NCBI GenBank assembly: GCA_037367405.1
Contig: JAZKJV010000681.1
Span: 62,001-126,000, forward strand
DNA length: 64,000 bases
Direction of reading: 5' to 3'
DNA from: Ottelia alismoides
Taxonomy: Eukaryota; Streptophyta; Magnoliopsida; Alismatales; Hydrocharitaceae
The position numbers were made by a program, and so were the translations under genes. The notes under the pieces were generated by a model. It saw nothing but the letters and a program-made list of their open reading frames with translations. It did no database searches and was not told the DNA's origin. Positions 42,420 to 54,048 of the stretch are shown one piece after another; position 1 is the first letter of the stretch, and each line of letters starts with the position of its first letter.

Positions 42420-44099
42420 TAAGGGTCGTTGCATTGCTGCCAGCATTTATTTAGAAATTTGCAAGGGATCTCGCATGAGGAACGCATGCAAATAAATAAA
42501 CTAGTTCTGTTGCATTGCCGTCTGGATGCAGTCTCAAATTTGCAAGGGTTCTCGCATGATGGACGCGTGCGAGTGGTCCAAAAGAGGTTACATATGAAGT
42601 TGTGGATAGGTAGTTGGAATATTAGCACTTTGACTGGCAAATCGATAGAGATTATAGATATGATAGAAAGAAGGAAGATGCAGATACTATGTTTCCAAGA
42701 GACAAAATGGATTGGAGAGAAAGCAAGGGAGATCGAGAACACAAGCTTTAAACTTCGGTATTCATGTAAAGATAAGGACAGAAATTGTTTTGGAGTGGAT
42801 GTTCATAAGGATTTGAAGGATTGTGTGGTTGAGGTGCAAAGATTCCTATATTGAATTATCCTAAAATTGGTGCTCGAAGAAGAAACTCTGAATATCATCT
42901 CAATTTATGCACTGCAAATTGATTTATATGAAAGGATTAAACAAGCTTTTTGGGAGGATTTAGATAAGATTATGCTAGTGTTCATGGAGGACATGGCTTC
43001 AGGGATAAAAATGAAGAGGAAAAAGTCATTCTGGATTTTGTAACGACTTATGATCTTTTCATAGCAAACACTGTCTTCAAGAAGAGGGATGAGCATTTAG
43101 TTACTTATAAGAGTGGCTCGACTAGAACACAAATAGAGTACTTTGTGTTGAGGATAAGAGATTGGTTGTGCTCCAAAGACTGCAAAGTAATCATATGAGA
43201 GAATTTGACAACCCAACATCACTTGTTAGTCATGGATGTGTAAATAAAAAGGCTAGTAAAGAAATGGGGGGTCTCCAATATCACTAGAACTAGATGGTGG
43301 AAACTTCAATTGAAGCAATCAAGCTTTAGGGAGAAGGTTTTAGAAGACTTATCTTGCGATTGTAACGGAAATGCAAACGAGATATGGGAGGTAGTAGCAT
43401 CTTCTATCCGAAAGGTAGTCAAAGAGATTTTAGACGAGTCAAATGGAGGAACTCCATGGCAAAAGGAGGCTTGGTGGTGGAGTGGAGGGGTGCAAGAGAA
43501 GCTCAAAATTTAAAGAGCCTATTTTAAAGCTGTCTAAGGATAGAACATAGGAAACTATCACAAACTACAAAATAGCAAAGAAGGAAGCAAAAGAGGCATA
43601 AGTAAAGCTAAGTCAAAAGTTTGTGAAGTTTTGTACAAAAATCTCGATTCTAAAGAGGGTCAGAAGGATATATTCAGGTTGGTCAAAGCAAGAGACAGAA
43701 AGACAAAAGACCTTTCTTAAGTGAGATGCATTAAGGATGAGGAAGGTCATGTTGACTTGGCTTGCAAATTAATACAATGTTATTTGGCGAAACAAGAAAA
43801 TGCATGAAGATTGGAGGAGAAGCATCGTGGTGCCTCTTTATAAGAACAAAAGAGGCATTCAAAATTGTTCAAATTACAGAGGTATCAAGCTAATGAGTCA
43901 CATTATGAAAAATTTGAGGTGTGATCGAAAAAAGTTGAGGCAAGTTTCCAAAGTAAAAGAAAACCAATTCAGATTCATGCAGGACACTCAACTATTGAAG
44001 CCATCCACTTGTTGAGGAGAATAGTGGAGATTTATAGAGCTAAAAGGAAGAACCTCCATACGATTTTTATTGATTTGGAGAAGACTTATGATTTTGTCT
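42420..44099 (+). pseudogene. RTE-clade LINE, endonuclease and partial RT
   Basis: The ATG at 42594 opens MKLWIGSWNISTLTGKSIEI, then MIERRKMQILCFQETKWIGE, the endonuclease start typical of plant RTE elements, to a stop at 42852-42854. Later frames show RWWKLQLKQSSFREKVLEDL, EAWWWSGGVQEKLK and KEGQKDIFRLVKARDRKTKD, then the RT start DWRRSIVVPLYKNKR, NCSNYRGIKLMSH and HTIFIDLEKTYD. Many stops and frameshifts. Two diverged direct repeats of about 85 bp (AAATTTGCAAGGGNTCTCGC at about 42457 and 42536) precede the ATG. It is cut off at 44099 by an LTR element. Confidence 0.85.
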
Positions 44100-44400
44100 T
44101 GTTGGAGTATGTGTCACTTAAGTGGTAGATGGGTAAATGGATCCCTCCATTTACCACATTCAATGTTTAGTCCCACATCTACCAGTGGTGAGACTTGAAG
44201 GATCTGTGGAAGCTATATAAGAAGTCACAGACTTCTTGTATCAGATGAGAAAGTTCAATGAACGAATCAGCCCTTTGAGGCATTCTCCTGTGGTTTCATC
44301 TCGCTCCTTAGGGAAGTAGGGTTCCATGTAAAAATCTTGTTGTTCTTCATGTTCATTATTCTTTTCTCTAATTATACTTCCGCATTCTTAGTTTATAACA
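44100..44400 (+). repeat. Outer element 5' LTR
   Basis: 301 bp, TGTTGGAGTATGTGTCACTT to TTAGTTTATAACA. TATA box CTATATAAG at 44213-44221. It is clearly related to the inner LTRs (TTTAGTCCCACATCTACCA, GCTCCTTAGGGA, AGTAGGGTTCCA). Confidence 0.88.
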
Positions 44401-44543
44401 TGGTATCAGAGCTGGTTTGATTCTCGAGGAGTTATTTTCATCATTTGTTCAAGATTCGATTTTGGTGCTTTGAAGATTATTATTATAATCTGAAGATCGT
44501 GTATCAATTCCTGATATTGCTCTTGAAGATTTGCAAGCATATT

Positions 44544-45058
44544 TGTTGGAGTATTTTTATGTGTCACTTATGTGGGAGATGGGTCCGAGATCCATTTGCC
44601 ACATCCAGTTGTTTAGTCCAAGGGTTTAAATATCGGTTTCGGATATCGTATCGATACCCTGTCGATATGATATTTCATCGAAATTTCGACGAAATTTCGA
44701 CGATATTTCGCCCATAACGACCATCATTTGTGAAGAAATGACCAAAAACTGCCCTCATATCACCATTTCGCTCGAGATTTCGGTCCCTTGTCGAAATCGA
44801 AATTTTGCGAAGTCTGAAACAACGGTTTAGTCCCACATCTACCACTTGTGGGATGTGGAGACTCAGTGAGGGCTATATAAGAAGCCCCTCACCCCTTGTA
44901 TCCAGTGAGAAAGTGCAATGCATACATCAGCCCTTTGAGGTGTTCTTCTGTAGTTCCATCCCGCTCCTTAGGGAGTAGGGTTCCACATTACAATCACGTT
45001 CTTCATGTTTATTTTATTCATCTCTGATATTTCGCTTTCGCATTCCTATTTTCCAACA
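44544..45058 (+). repeat. Inner element 5' LTR, split by a 206-bp MITE
   Basis: 301 bp of LTR once the 206-bp insert and 8-bp duplication are removed. It begins TGTTGGAGTATTTTTATGTG and ends TTTTCCAACA. TATA box at 44873-44881. Confidence 0.88.
44619..44824. mobile_element. 206-bp TATCGG-type hAT MITE
   Basis: Inserted in the LTR with an 8-bp TSD, GTTTAGTC (44611-44618 and 44825-44832). The 3' LTR of the same element preserves the uninterrupted site (AGTTGTTTAGTCCCAC). It begins CAAGGGTTTAAATATCGG, contains ATTTCGACGAAATTTCGACG repeats, and ends CTGAAACAACG. The terminal complementarity is weak. Confidence 0.75.
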
Positions 45059-46847
45059 TGGTATCAGAACTATTTTTTTCTAACACGGTATCAGAGAGGG
45101 TCGATTCTCGAGGATTTTATATTCATTTTTTTCGAGATTCGTGCTTTGTTCAAAAGATCAAGGGTTTCACAAAATCCTAATTATGTGAAGATTAAAGTTC
45201 CTATTTTGAAGATTATTTTGCTCGTGGTTGTTATTATTGTTCGCGTTGAAGATCTGTTCGAAGTTCTGAAAAGGGACATGATTCGTTCTGCGTATATACA
45301 CAAATTCTAGGTTTTTTGTTGAAACCTTAATTCAACACAGATTACATCATGTTCGAGATTTGTTTGGTTCACCAAACCCTAGCTGACGCATCCAGCCATC
45401 TTTATAAGGAGCTCTAATTTCTGGAGCTCGATGCTCTCCTATTCAAGCGAAGGCGGCCTCCATGGGCAGGTGAATCCCCAACTCTAGGCGGTCGCTCCTC
45501 CTCCATGCGAGGAGGTGACTCCATGAGCGGCGATTCTCCAGCCTTCCGCCGATCTAGGCGGAACCCTCCAAGCAGCGGCTCCCCCTTCGCAGCAGCTCCG
45601 AGCCCCATTGGAGTCAGCGACCGCCATTCTTGTGGCGTGCCTTCGAAAGAGGGTTCCCCATAGTGGGAACCCTAGTTTTAGCGAAAAAAAAGGAGGTTCG
45701 ACGGCCCCTTTTATTTAAAAAAGGAGAAGTGAAATGGTCGTTGAGAAAAAATGAACATGTTTTTAAAAAAGGGGGGGCTTTGCTGCAGTCGGTCCAAGTG
45801 AGAAAAAAAAGGATGGGCCATCATGTTTTAAATGATTCAAAAAAAAATTGAGAGGAAAATCCGTAAAAAATGAATGGCTTGTTTTTAAAAAAATTGTTGT
45901 GACGGCTATTAAAAAAATGAAATAGCCAAAAAAAATTAATGATTGAGAAAAGTCAAGAAAAAATGTGACGGCTTATTTAAAATTGGTTTTCTCCCCATCT
46001 TTGCTGTCTTCTCCCAACTTGGTCGATGTTTGTCATTCCGACCAGTATTGGAGAAAGGTGGGTTATTATGTATAGTCACAGGTCTGTTCCAGATTCATTT
46101 TTTTTTGAAAGCTTTGTTCCAGATTCATATGTCAGATTCTCCATACCAGCCAGATTTTTCAGACTCTACAGTTCTACAGATGTTCAGAGGATCAGACTCG
46201 ACGATTGATTCTGAGTCTTCGGTTTCAGACATGCACGTGTATGCGGTCTTTTTCAGATGTGCACATGTATGCCATCATTGTTTGTGGTCCCCATCATTTG
46301 TGTTTCAGCCAAGGTTTTCATTTGATCCATAAGGACTCCATAATAGAGATCACATTCCCTATGCCATGTGAGCAAAGGTTTTCATGTGGTTTCATAGAGA
46401 CTCCAGAGTAGAGATCACATTCTTTGAGCCAGATGGGAGAGATCCAGTTCTCCGACGAGGAGACTTTTTAGACTCCATTCTCCAACGACCGTGGACTACG
46501 ACGAGGACTGCACTCCATAGCTTTTTCAATTCGGCCCTTTCAAAGATGGAGCAGTTGTCCACATGTGGTGGTGGGCCAGAGTTCTCCATGTAGAGACTCG
46601 TTTTAGTTGCAGTGACTCTGACAGGCGCAGTGCAGAGCACATGCTCTCCGACGAGGAGATTCAGTTTGACTCACACACTCCAGCCTGTTCATCCTCCTCA
46701 CATGCACGGTATGAGAAGTAACGCCCTCGACAGCATCCGACAGTTATGCACATTGAGTTGATATGGTTTGTACTGTTATGTAGCATGAGTTGAGATTTCT
46801 TTCTGTTTTCCCAAGCTGAGCATTGCATACTCCAGCTTTAGGGGGAG

Positions 46848-47161
46848 CGTTGGAGTATTTGTTATATGTGTCACTTATGTGGAAGATGGGTAAATGGATC
46901 CCTTTAGGAACCATTTACCACATCCAGTTGTTTAGTCCCACGTCTACCACTTGTCGGATGTGGAGACTCAGTGAGGGCTATATAAGAAGCCCCTCACCCC
47001 ATGTATATAGTGAGAAAGTGCAATGCATACATCAACCCTTTGACGCGTTCTCCCGTGGTTTCATCCTGCTCCTTAGGGAGTAGGGTTCCACGATAAATCT
47101 TGTTATTCGTGTTTATTTTATTCATCTCTGATATTTCGCTTCGCATTCCTATTTTCTAACA
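46848..47161 (+). repeat. Inner element 3' LTR
   Basis: 314 bp following GGGGGAG. The first base is C where the 5' LTR has T (CGTTGGAG versus TGTTGGAG). It ends TTTTCTAACA directly before the ATATT TSD. TATA box at about 46978. Confidence 0.88.
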
Positions 47162-47166
47162 ATATT

Positions 47167-47808
47167 CGTGTTCAAGTTGTAGTCTAGGCTTTTCTAAACC
47201 CTAATTTTGCACAATTCGATATTGGTAATTTATTTTTATTATCTGTTTCTAAAGATCTGAATATCACGATCATCGCCAAGTTCTAGACTCAGTTTTAGGG
47301 TTGAATTTCTTGAATCCTAATTTCAGCATATCCAGGAGGTGGGGTTGGGAAGCGCAACTCCAGGTGACGTGAACTCCAAATCCAATTGCCAGGGTTTTTC
47401 AGGAACCCTAGTTCGCAAGGACAAGTCCAGCCCCATCGGCAGCGGTGATGACCTCAGTGAGAGGGTCCAGTATCTTCTTCAGATCGCTCTCGCACCGTGC
47501 ATCTTCTTCAAATCCTCCAGTTGGCGCCTCCCACGCATAATAGGGTTGAGCATTATCTCTCAAGCAGCAGTGGAGGAGGAGAGAACGCTCGTCGTTCTAC
47601 TTCTATGGTTTCGGGCAGTGAAGAGTGGACGCCTCCGGCGATGCGAGCTACATAGCACATGCATCTTCGAACGATCTGGGAGCAGCCCCATTGGGGCGGC
47701 ACTGATGCAATACCAGGCAGAGCCCGAAACTCCCATGTATGCCCCCTCTAAGCGGCACACCACTGTCTCCATCTCTTTGGAGCTCTAGAAGCGGTGATGT
47801 CACCCTTC
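47167..47808 (+). other. Outer element internal segment
   Basis: Non-coding sequence between the inner element and the triple-LTR array. It contains AAACCCTAATTT and similar leader-like phrases. The open frames here have no family features. Confidence 0.5.
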
Positions 47809-47813
47809 TCAAC

Positions 47814-50800
47814 TGATGAACCTCAGTTTCATCATCTTTATTTCCCATAATTAACCCCCTTGCTTAAAAGTTTGTCATTAAAACCCTGTTAATGTCATAT
47901 AATTAACAGAGTCCTTAATAAATTGAAAACCACAAAAAATGGCAAAACAAAAATCAGTGGTATTTTTAGACTTAAAAATACTCTCAAAAATATTTTGGGC
48001 CTTTGTTTGATTTCATCTCCAGTTTTTGTCAACATGAAACTTGTAGATCTCGTCAAGATCTACAACTTTCATGTTTTGAGTTTTATCAAATTCGGCCATC
48101 TTGACCCTCATTTTTCGACTTGAAGTTTGAATAACTCTGATTGGGCCACGTGGCCCATTCTGGGGGCGCCACGTGGCCCGGCTCTCTTTGTCTTATCCGC
48201 CAGCTTCCTCAGCCATTGGATCCTCCTCTTGATCCAACGGCTCAGTCTTCTCCACACGCGCCATTGCCCTTGACCGTCAGATCAGTCCCGCTCTCAATCC
48301 GCACCACTCGTTCCCGCCATTCATCAGAGCGTGCCACGTGTCACATCTGGCGCCCTTTGATCGTGCTCTTGATTTCCATCTCAACCGCTCCTTCCTATGG
48401 CGCGCCTCTACCCTTCGATCATCTTAGCTCCCTATCCAAGCCGCTCGTCAGCGCCTTACTCCGCAGCGCGACACGTGGCTGAATCCTGGACCTTCGATCG
48501 CACCGCCGCAGATCTGATCGCAACCGCTCGCTCGCGCCCAAACCCTAACCGTTGGATCTCACGATCCAACGGCCAGGACTCCGTCGTCTACCTCCAGAAG
48601 ACCCTCTCTTCCCCACGATTTTTGCTCGCGCGCACCACTCCCCCTTCCATTTTTAGCCATATCCCTAGTCATCCTCTCCTCTCTCTAAACACCTCACGAC
48701 CGAGCCCCATCATCCACCTCCTCCGCGCATCACTCAACTACCCACGACCACCTTCCAGACGACCCACAACTCCCTCGAAATTCTCGGCTTCCACCACATG
48801 GACCACCGAGCACCACCTTTAAATACCGTGCCTCCGCCCCACTTCACCCTCGTCCATCAACCAAGGGGCGGTGGCCCAGCCCTCCAGCTCCTCCCTGTGA
48901 CAGGGGGAGGAGCTTGGATCGAGCGACGACGACCTCCTGCCCCGATGAGACCCGCCGACCTTCAGGCGACGCTGCGGTGGCTCTAAGCCCCGCCCGAGCT
49001 CGCTGGGGAGGCCGCCCAGTATGTGCGACGACCCGGGCTTCTTCTCCGACGCCCAGCCCAGGCCACAACCTCCATCTCCGGTCAGGTACGTTCTCTGATC
49101 TTCTTTTGTTTTTCTTCTTATTTTTGCCTAATTTTCGTAGCTTCTTCAAGCTCCTTCCCACTCCATTAACCAGTCCATTAGCTCCACCATTCTTTCACCT
49201 TCCCCGCGCACATCTCAGATCACCACCCTCCTCCGTCATGACCCTTATCATCCCAGGCATCCTCCTCCGCCGGAGGCGGAGGAGGACCCACTAAGGGCTT
49301 CGCCTTCTTCACCCCCTGAGCCCTCCGTTCACCTCGCATCGCACCCCCGATTTCCACTTAACCCCTTTTGCAGGTCAACCATGCACCAATGGCCGGACCT
49401 CGGGCGGAGCTGAGTTCTAGAGCTCCGCCTCCGGCGACCCGGCGTCGACATGGCATCCCAGGCACCCCCGCGTCTTCTTCGACCTCGGACCTGCATCGCC
49501 AGACCTTCAGCAATCTTCCACGAGCTTCAACGAGCACGGCAAGGCACGGCGGAGCTCCAGGCTTCTCGCCGGAGCTCTAATCGCGCCGCCACCTGATGAA
49601 GGAGGAGGAAGAGCAGCTACCGTTGGATCTCGCCCCACGGCGGAGATCCAATGGCCCTGGAAGCGCCACGACGACATCCCGGAGCGCGGAGGCTCGGTGG
49701 AACCGAGCCTCGCCCGAGTCACCCTCGAGCCGCCACGTGGCCCGAGCCACCTGCTACGGCCCCCGAAGCTGCACCGAGCCTCGCCCCCACCCGAGCCTGA
49801 GCTCACGTGCCACCCGCACGTGGGGTCTGGGCTTTTTGCATCGGTGCCCTCGCATGTCCCGCATTTTACATCCAGGTCGTGATACACGTGGCACATCCAG
49901 AGACCACGCCGAGCCTGATCACCACCAAGCCTGGAGGCTCGGATATCCCGAGCCAACCCGAAGCAGCAGCGAGCCTCTGCCAAGCCCGAGCCGCACTCCG
50001 AGCCTGGATGGCGCGTGCAAGGCACGTGCTTTCTGGGTTATTTGCAGAGTCGCCCTCACACCTTCCACAATTTGCAAACAGGTCCTGAGCACGTGCAGCA
50101 CCTGCGCGCCTGGGGCTATTTGCACTCATACCCTTGCGGGTTTCAATAATTGCAAATATGCCCCCGCGCGTATGGTTTATTTACAGGGAAGTCCTCCACA
50201 CTTATTTTTATTACATTTGAGTCCTTCCCAGGGACTGGTTTGTAGATACTTTTCATGTTTTTATTACATTTATGCCCTTGCGTTCCTTTATGCATATCTT
50301 GAGCATCATGTTTCCGTTTCAATTGATTTCAGTCTCATTTGAAAGCTTGTTTGATGTACTTCTTAATGGCATATGAAGTTTTGCATTTTGGACACTTGAG
50401 TTTTATGTATTATTGTATTTGCCATGTGTTCATTATTAGTAACTTATGCCTTGTTAACATTATCGATCAAGCTTGACATTCTAATCAAATCTGAAATTGA
50501 CTCACATTGAATTTTGCTCATCATTATTAACCTAGGGCATATTTCCATTACACTTCTATTGCATTTCGTCTCATTTATTTTCATGATAAAAAATGTTTAA
50601 AAAAATGCATGTTTATTTTTAATGCATTGTCATGTCGTGTCTATGCATCATTTGACCTATAAGCTTTATTTCAACACTTGATTAAATACGCTTAAATCCG
50701 GTTAATACGAGAGAAGCGCGTGTCCCTGAGTTCGACCTTGGTTTCTTGCCAAGTAAAATAAAAATAACGATCATCTTATTTTGCTTTATTATCACATATC

Positions 50801-50900
50801 TGTAAATAAGGTGATCTTTTGACGACCAGAATCGGCTCGACTACGATGATGATTTCGAGTGCTAAAAACACTCTTAAAGGGCCGATTTTCCGGCTCGTCA
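47814..50900 (+). repeat. Array LTR 1
   Basis: 3087 bp. GC-rich from 48.1 to 50.1 kb. Ten CACGTG hexamers (48147, 48170, 48335, 48472, 49734, 49804, 49817, 49885, 50023, 50090). TATA-like TTTAAATA at 48818. CAG|GTACGT at 49086 and TTTTGCAG at 49373 could delimit a 288-bp intron. 49690-50010 is dense in CCGAGCC/GGCTCGG words. Private differences from the other LTRs: A at about 48969, TTTTCATG at about 50580, and one CT unit missing near 50873. Confidence 0.93.
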
Positions 50901-50902
50901 AA

Positions 50903-50920
50903 TGGCGCCGTTGCCGGGGA
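50903..50920 (+). promoter_or_regulatory. Primer-binding site of internal copy 1 (tRNA-Asp)
   Basis: TGGCGCCGTTGCCGGGGA, two bases after the LTR end, complementary to the 3' end of tRNA-Asp(GUC) including CCA. It lies only after LTRs 1 and 2; LTR 3 is followed by the TSD. Confidence 0.93.
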
Positions 50921-52044
50921 CACGGCTCATCTCTTTTATTTTTTGGATTTTTGTGTGATTAATTTGGTGTATCTTTTTATAGGTTAAATAGTCACATATT
51001 TTTGCATATAAAATTTTTCTTTCTTATTTGATCTCTAACCATTGTTTCTGTGGCAGGGCCCTTGATGGATCAAGGAGGCGAGGAGCAGGACGTTCCCCCG
51101 CTGCGAAGAGCCACAGGAGCATGCTTGGAGCAAAGAAGGAAGAAAAAGGAGAAAAAAGTGTCGCATTTTTTTGTTGCATTTTATTTTTAATAAACTCGTC
51201 TTTTACAGCGGTCTTCGATCGAAGACTCGCGATTGTAATCGAACGATCGTGGTTGTGTGGGGATCGTCCCCACTTGAGTGTCGACCTAGGACCTAGGCAC
51301 ATGGCTCTCCGAGCTCAATTTTCATATTTTATTGTGCTTGATCGTAGGTTAGGACACACTCAAAATATAGACGCACTTAATCTCGCATTACTTAGCTAAA
51401 ATTAATGAAGATCAAACACCGCTAATAGATGCATGATTAGGTGCGGCTTTTTCGACTTGCATACATGATTGATTTGATTTTCAAAACGGCCCCAGATTTC
51501 TCGCGGCTTTTATCGTCAAATCACTGCATGATTTTTTTCGCTTTGCCTCGATCGCGTTTTTCTTCATCGAATACATGTTTTTCTCGGCTTTCATTTTTCT
51601 AGATTGATCACCTAGGATAAATGGAAAATGGAATGAACGGTAGACGATGATTTTCTGATTGATGGCTAACCATATTTCAGTGATAATTTAAAATAAAATT
51701 GGGACTGTTAATTGCAAGTCAACCAAAAATGGAGTAAAATTCGGTTTTGGGAGAGCAATACCCTCGCTTACGCAATAATTTTCCTTCACATTTTTTCTTT
51801 GCGTAAAAATCAAATGTTTTATCACCAATAAAATAGACAAGATAATAAACCAACTTAGGTTGGTTTGATGTGTGAGTTGGTGAAAATACGGGTTTGCTTG
51901 CTTGATTGAGCCGTATGTTTTACGAGACACAACCCCAAAATCCGAAGACACTCCATTTCATCTCCGTAGATTCAACCGCTCACTTGTGTATCCATCCTCC
52001 TTCTTCGTTCACCTTGGGTCCCTCCCGACATCAAATTCTATCTT

Positions 52045-52259
52045 TATATTTAGGCTAATCTCAGCCTAAGTATAGGGGGGACCCAAGTCCCCGTGATTTT
52101 CTCTACTCATCTTTTCTTGCCTTTATACTTAGGTTATTTCTAACCTAAGTATAGGGGGGGTCCCTTCTTAGTCCCGTATATTCTTCTATATTTAAATGGA
52201 CCTATGTTCTTGTAACATCTAATGCTATGAGGACATAGCAAAGTTTAAGTATAGGGGGG
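52045..52259 (+). promoter_or_regulatory. Three internal hairpin + polypurine modules
   Basis: Module 1: stem TATATTTAGGCT / AGCCTAAGTATA (52045-52074), then GGGGGG. Module 2: perfect 13-bp stem TATACTTAGGTTA / TAACCTAAGTATA around TTTC (52124-52153), then GGGGGGG. Module 3: weak 7-bp stem (52202-52238), then TTTAAGTATAGGGGGG to 52259. The same AAGTATAGGGGG forms the functional-position polypurine tract at 54036-54047. They could be extra plus-strand priming sites; that function is inferred. Confidence 0.7.
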
Positions 52260-54012
52260 TATACCGTATATACCGTATATTTACTTTAGCTATAATCTGA
52301 AAAATTTGAAAAATTAAAAACTTTTTGGCTAAGGTAAAATTCATTGGACTAAGAAAATTCAAATAATTTCGCGGTTTTTTTCGATATTATGTTACACTAT
52401 TTTATAGAAATATTTTCGAAATTGATTTTTGAAAATGTTTTGAAAACTTTTTTATTTTGTGTGACTGGGTTTTGAAAAATCGCCTTCTCTTTTATCAAGG
52501 AAAGTTGAGTCTAACCTGTGTTTAAAAACTAAAATCCATAAAAATTGCAAAATTCAAAAATCCTTTAGGAGCCATTAGTGACTACTAAGCCCCATTAAAT
52601 AGCCGTGTTCAGTGAGGGTTCGCCCTTAGCAGAGTGGATGGTTTAAAGGACATCGCGTAAGGCTCCGTCCTTAAGGAACGGGCTCCGGCCTGTACTTACA
52701 TCCATACTGGTTGAATGCAGATGCAACTATTTAATGGAGATTAGGCAGTCCTCTTATCTCTTGAAAAAAAAAAAAGTGTTTTTGAATGAAGGAGTTGGAT
52801 TAAACCTCTACACTTACACTTTCACCCAGGATCTGAAATGGTCAAGGAAGCTTGATTTTTGAGGTCTTTGAGATTTGCGGTTAACCAGCCTTAGTCATCA
52901 GGGTCATAGACTTAAACATCCACATTCCCCTAGGTTTCTAGATTTGCATGCTATATTCCATGCTTAATCTCAGACAAAGAGAATATGATCAGCACATCAC
53001 ATGCACGACTGCGGTTTTGATTGAGATGAGTTGATTTTTCACCTGAGGGATTGGGATGAGGAAGTCAAGTTTGGATTTGATCTAATGATGCTCGAGGATG
53101 GGATAAAATCTTTGGAGGCTTCATGAAACCTGAGTGTCAGCAATTTTAGCCAGTATGAGAACTTGATTCTTGTACTAATCTCTTGACATTGACCTAAGTG
53201 CCTGGGTGTGAAATAAATAAAAAATTGTTGATCAGTGTGCGCCAACTCTTGGTAAAAGCAGTGGAGCTAGCCACAAATTATACAAGTCAATGAAATTCAA
53301 AGAAAAGCTCTCATTCCATACAAAGTCAAATATCAAAGAACTTCCACCAAAGGCGAGCGCTCCCAAACTTTTTAAAGTGTCCACTTGGACCACCGCTATT
53401 AGGACCAGGAGTCGGGCTTGCACCAAAAAAGGGCTCTGCATCGTAAATGCTACAAGTCTGGGTGTAGAAGGTATAATAGATACTCAAAAAAGACACACCC
53501 CGGTGTACTCCCAGGAAAACAAGTGCAGACGGCTCCAACTTCTCTTGACGGACACACTGATCAACACCAAAAAAATGTGTTGCGTAAAAAGGCACTAGAG
53601 AGAATCCTTGTTCCAATGAGAGGGAGAGAAGAATTGACACAATCCCATGCCCTCCATTTCTGGCCTGCCATCCACATTTTATAAGTCTGACAACTAAAGA
53701 GACGGTGGACTGAATGCAAAATTTGATTTATTCCCTAGTGCTGAGGATTGGGTCCTTAGGAGATTTTCTCGGACCAAGATTTTGGGTGACAAATTGACTC
53801 TACTCTCAGAATTGCAGTCAACACTAAACTCATATCCTTTAGTTTATATGTACATCAGAGAGAGTCTAGAGAAGTAGAGGAATTGGAAGCCTCTTGATTA
53901 AGGCTGGGTTGAACTCTAAAATTTTGGATCTCTGAAGCCGAGTCAACTTGATCAGATTGGATCCTGTATTCACATGCACAAGGGGGTTAATCCAACTTAG
54001 TCATTCTTTTTG

Positions 54013-54048
54013 ATGCTCGAGGACGAGCATAGTTTAAGTATAGGGGGT
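54013..54048 (+). promoter_or_regulatory. Terminal hairpin and polypurine tract before LTR 2
   Basis: ATGCTCG-AGGA-CGAGCAT (54013-54030) forms a 7-bp stem, then AGTTTAAGTATAGGGGGT runs to the LTR start TGATGAACC at 54049. Confidence 0.85.

Larger units (their letters stand above)
44544..47161 (+). mobile_element. 2.6-kb non-autonomous LTR element (inner), TSD ATATT
   Basis: Perfect 5-bp TSD, ATATT, at 44539-44543 and 47162-47166. The LTRs are 44544-45058 and 46848-47161; the primer-binding site is TGGTATCAGAAC at 45059; the polypurine tract CTTTAGGGGGAG is before 46848. The 1.8-kb internal region has no gag or pol motif and contains A-rich runs (45680-45960). It fits a TRIM or LARD-like copia derivative moved in trans. 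Confidence 0.85.
50901..54048 (+). other. Array internal region 1, no gag or pol
   Basis: 3148 bp. The first 500 bp could encode about 120 residues with no family features. 52045-52259 contains three hairpin-plus-TAAGTATAGGGGGG modules. A fourth module, with the AGGA-loop hairpin, forms the end (54013-54047). 52590-52730 and 53040-53690 show no protein family. I infer a large retrotransposon derivative that kept only signals for packaging and reverse transcription. Confidence 0.75.

Noticed and set aside
42089..42742. 217-codon minus-strand open frame
   Set aside because: It is antisense to the recognised RTE endonuclease start, and its hydrophobic Leu/Phe-rich look comes from the reverse complement of A/G-rich LINE sequence.
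49596..50342. 248-codon open frame present in all three array LTRs
   Set aside because: It overlaps open frames in other phases and on the other strand in a GC-rich, CCGAGCC-repeat stretch, has no domain, and lies in an LTR. Conservation follows from the recent triplication.
50903..50920. tRNA-Asp gene fragment
   Set aside because: Only the 18 bases complementary to the tRNA 3' end are present, directly after an LTR, so this is a primer-binding site.
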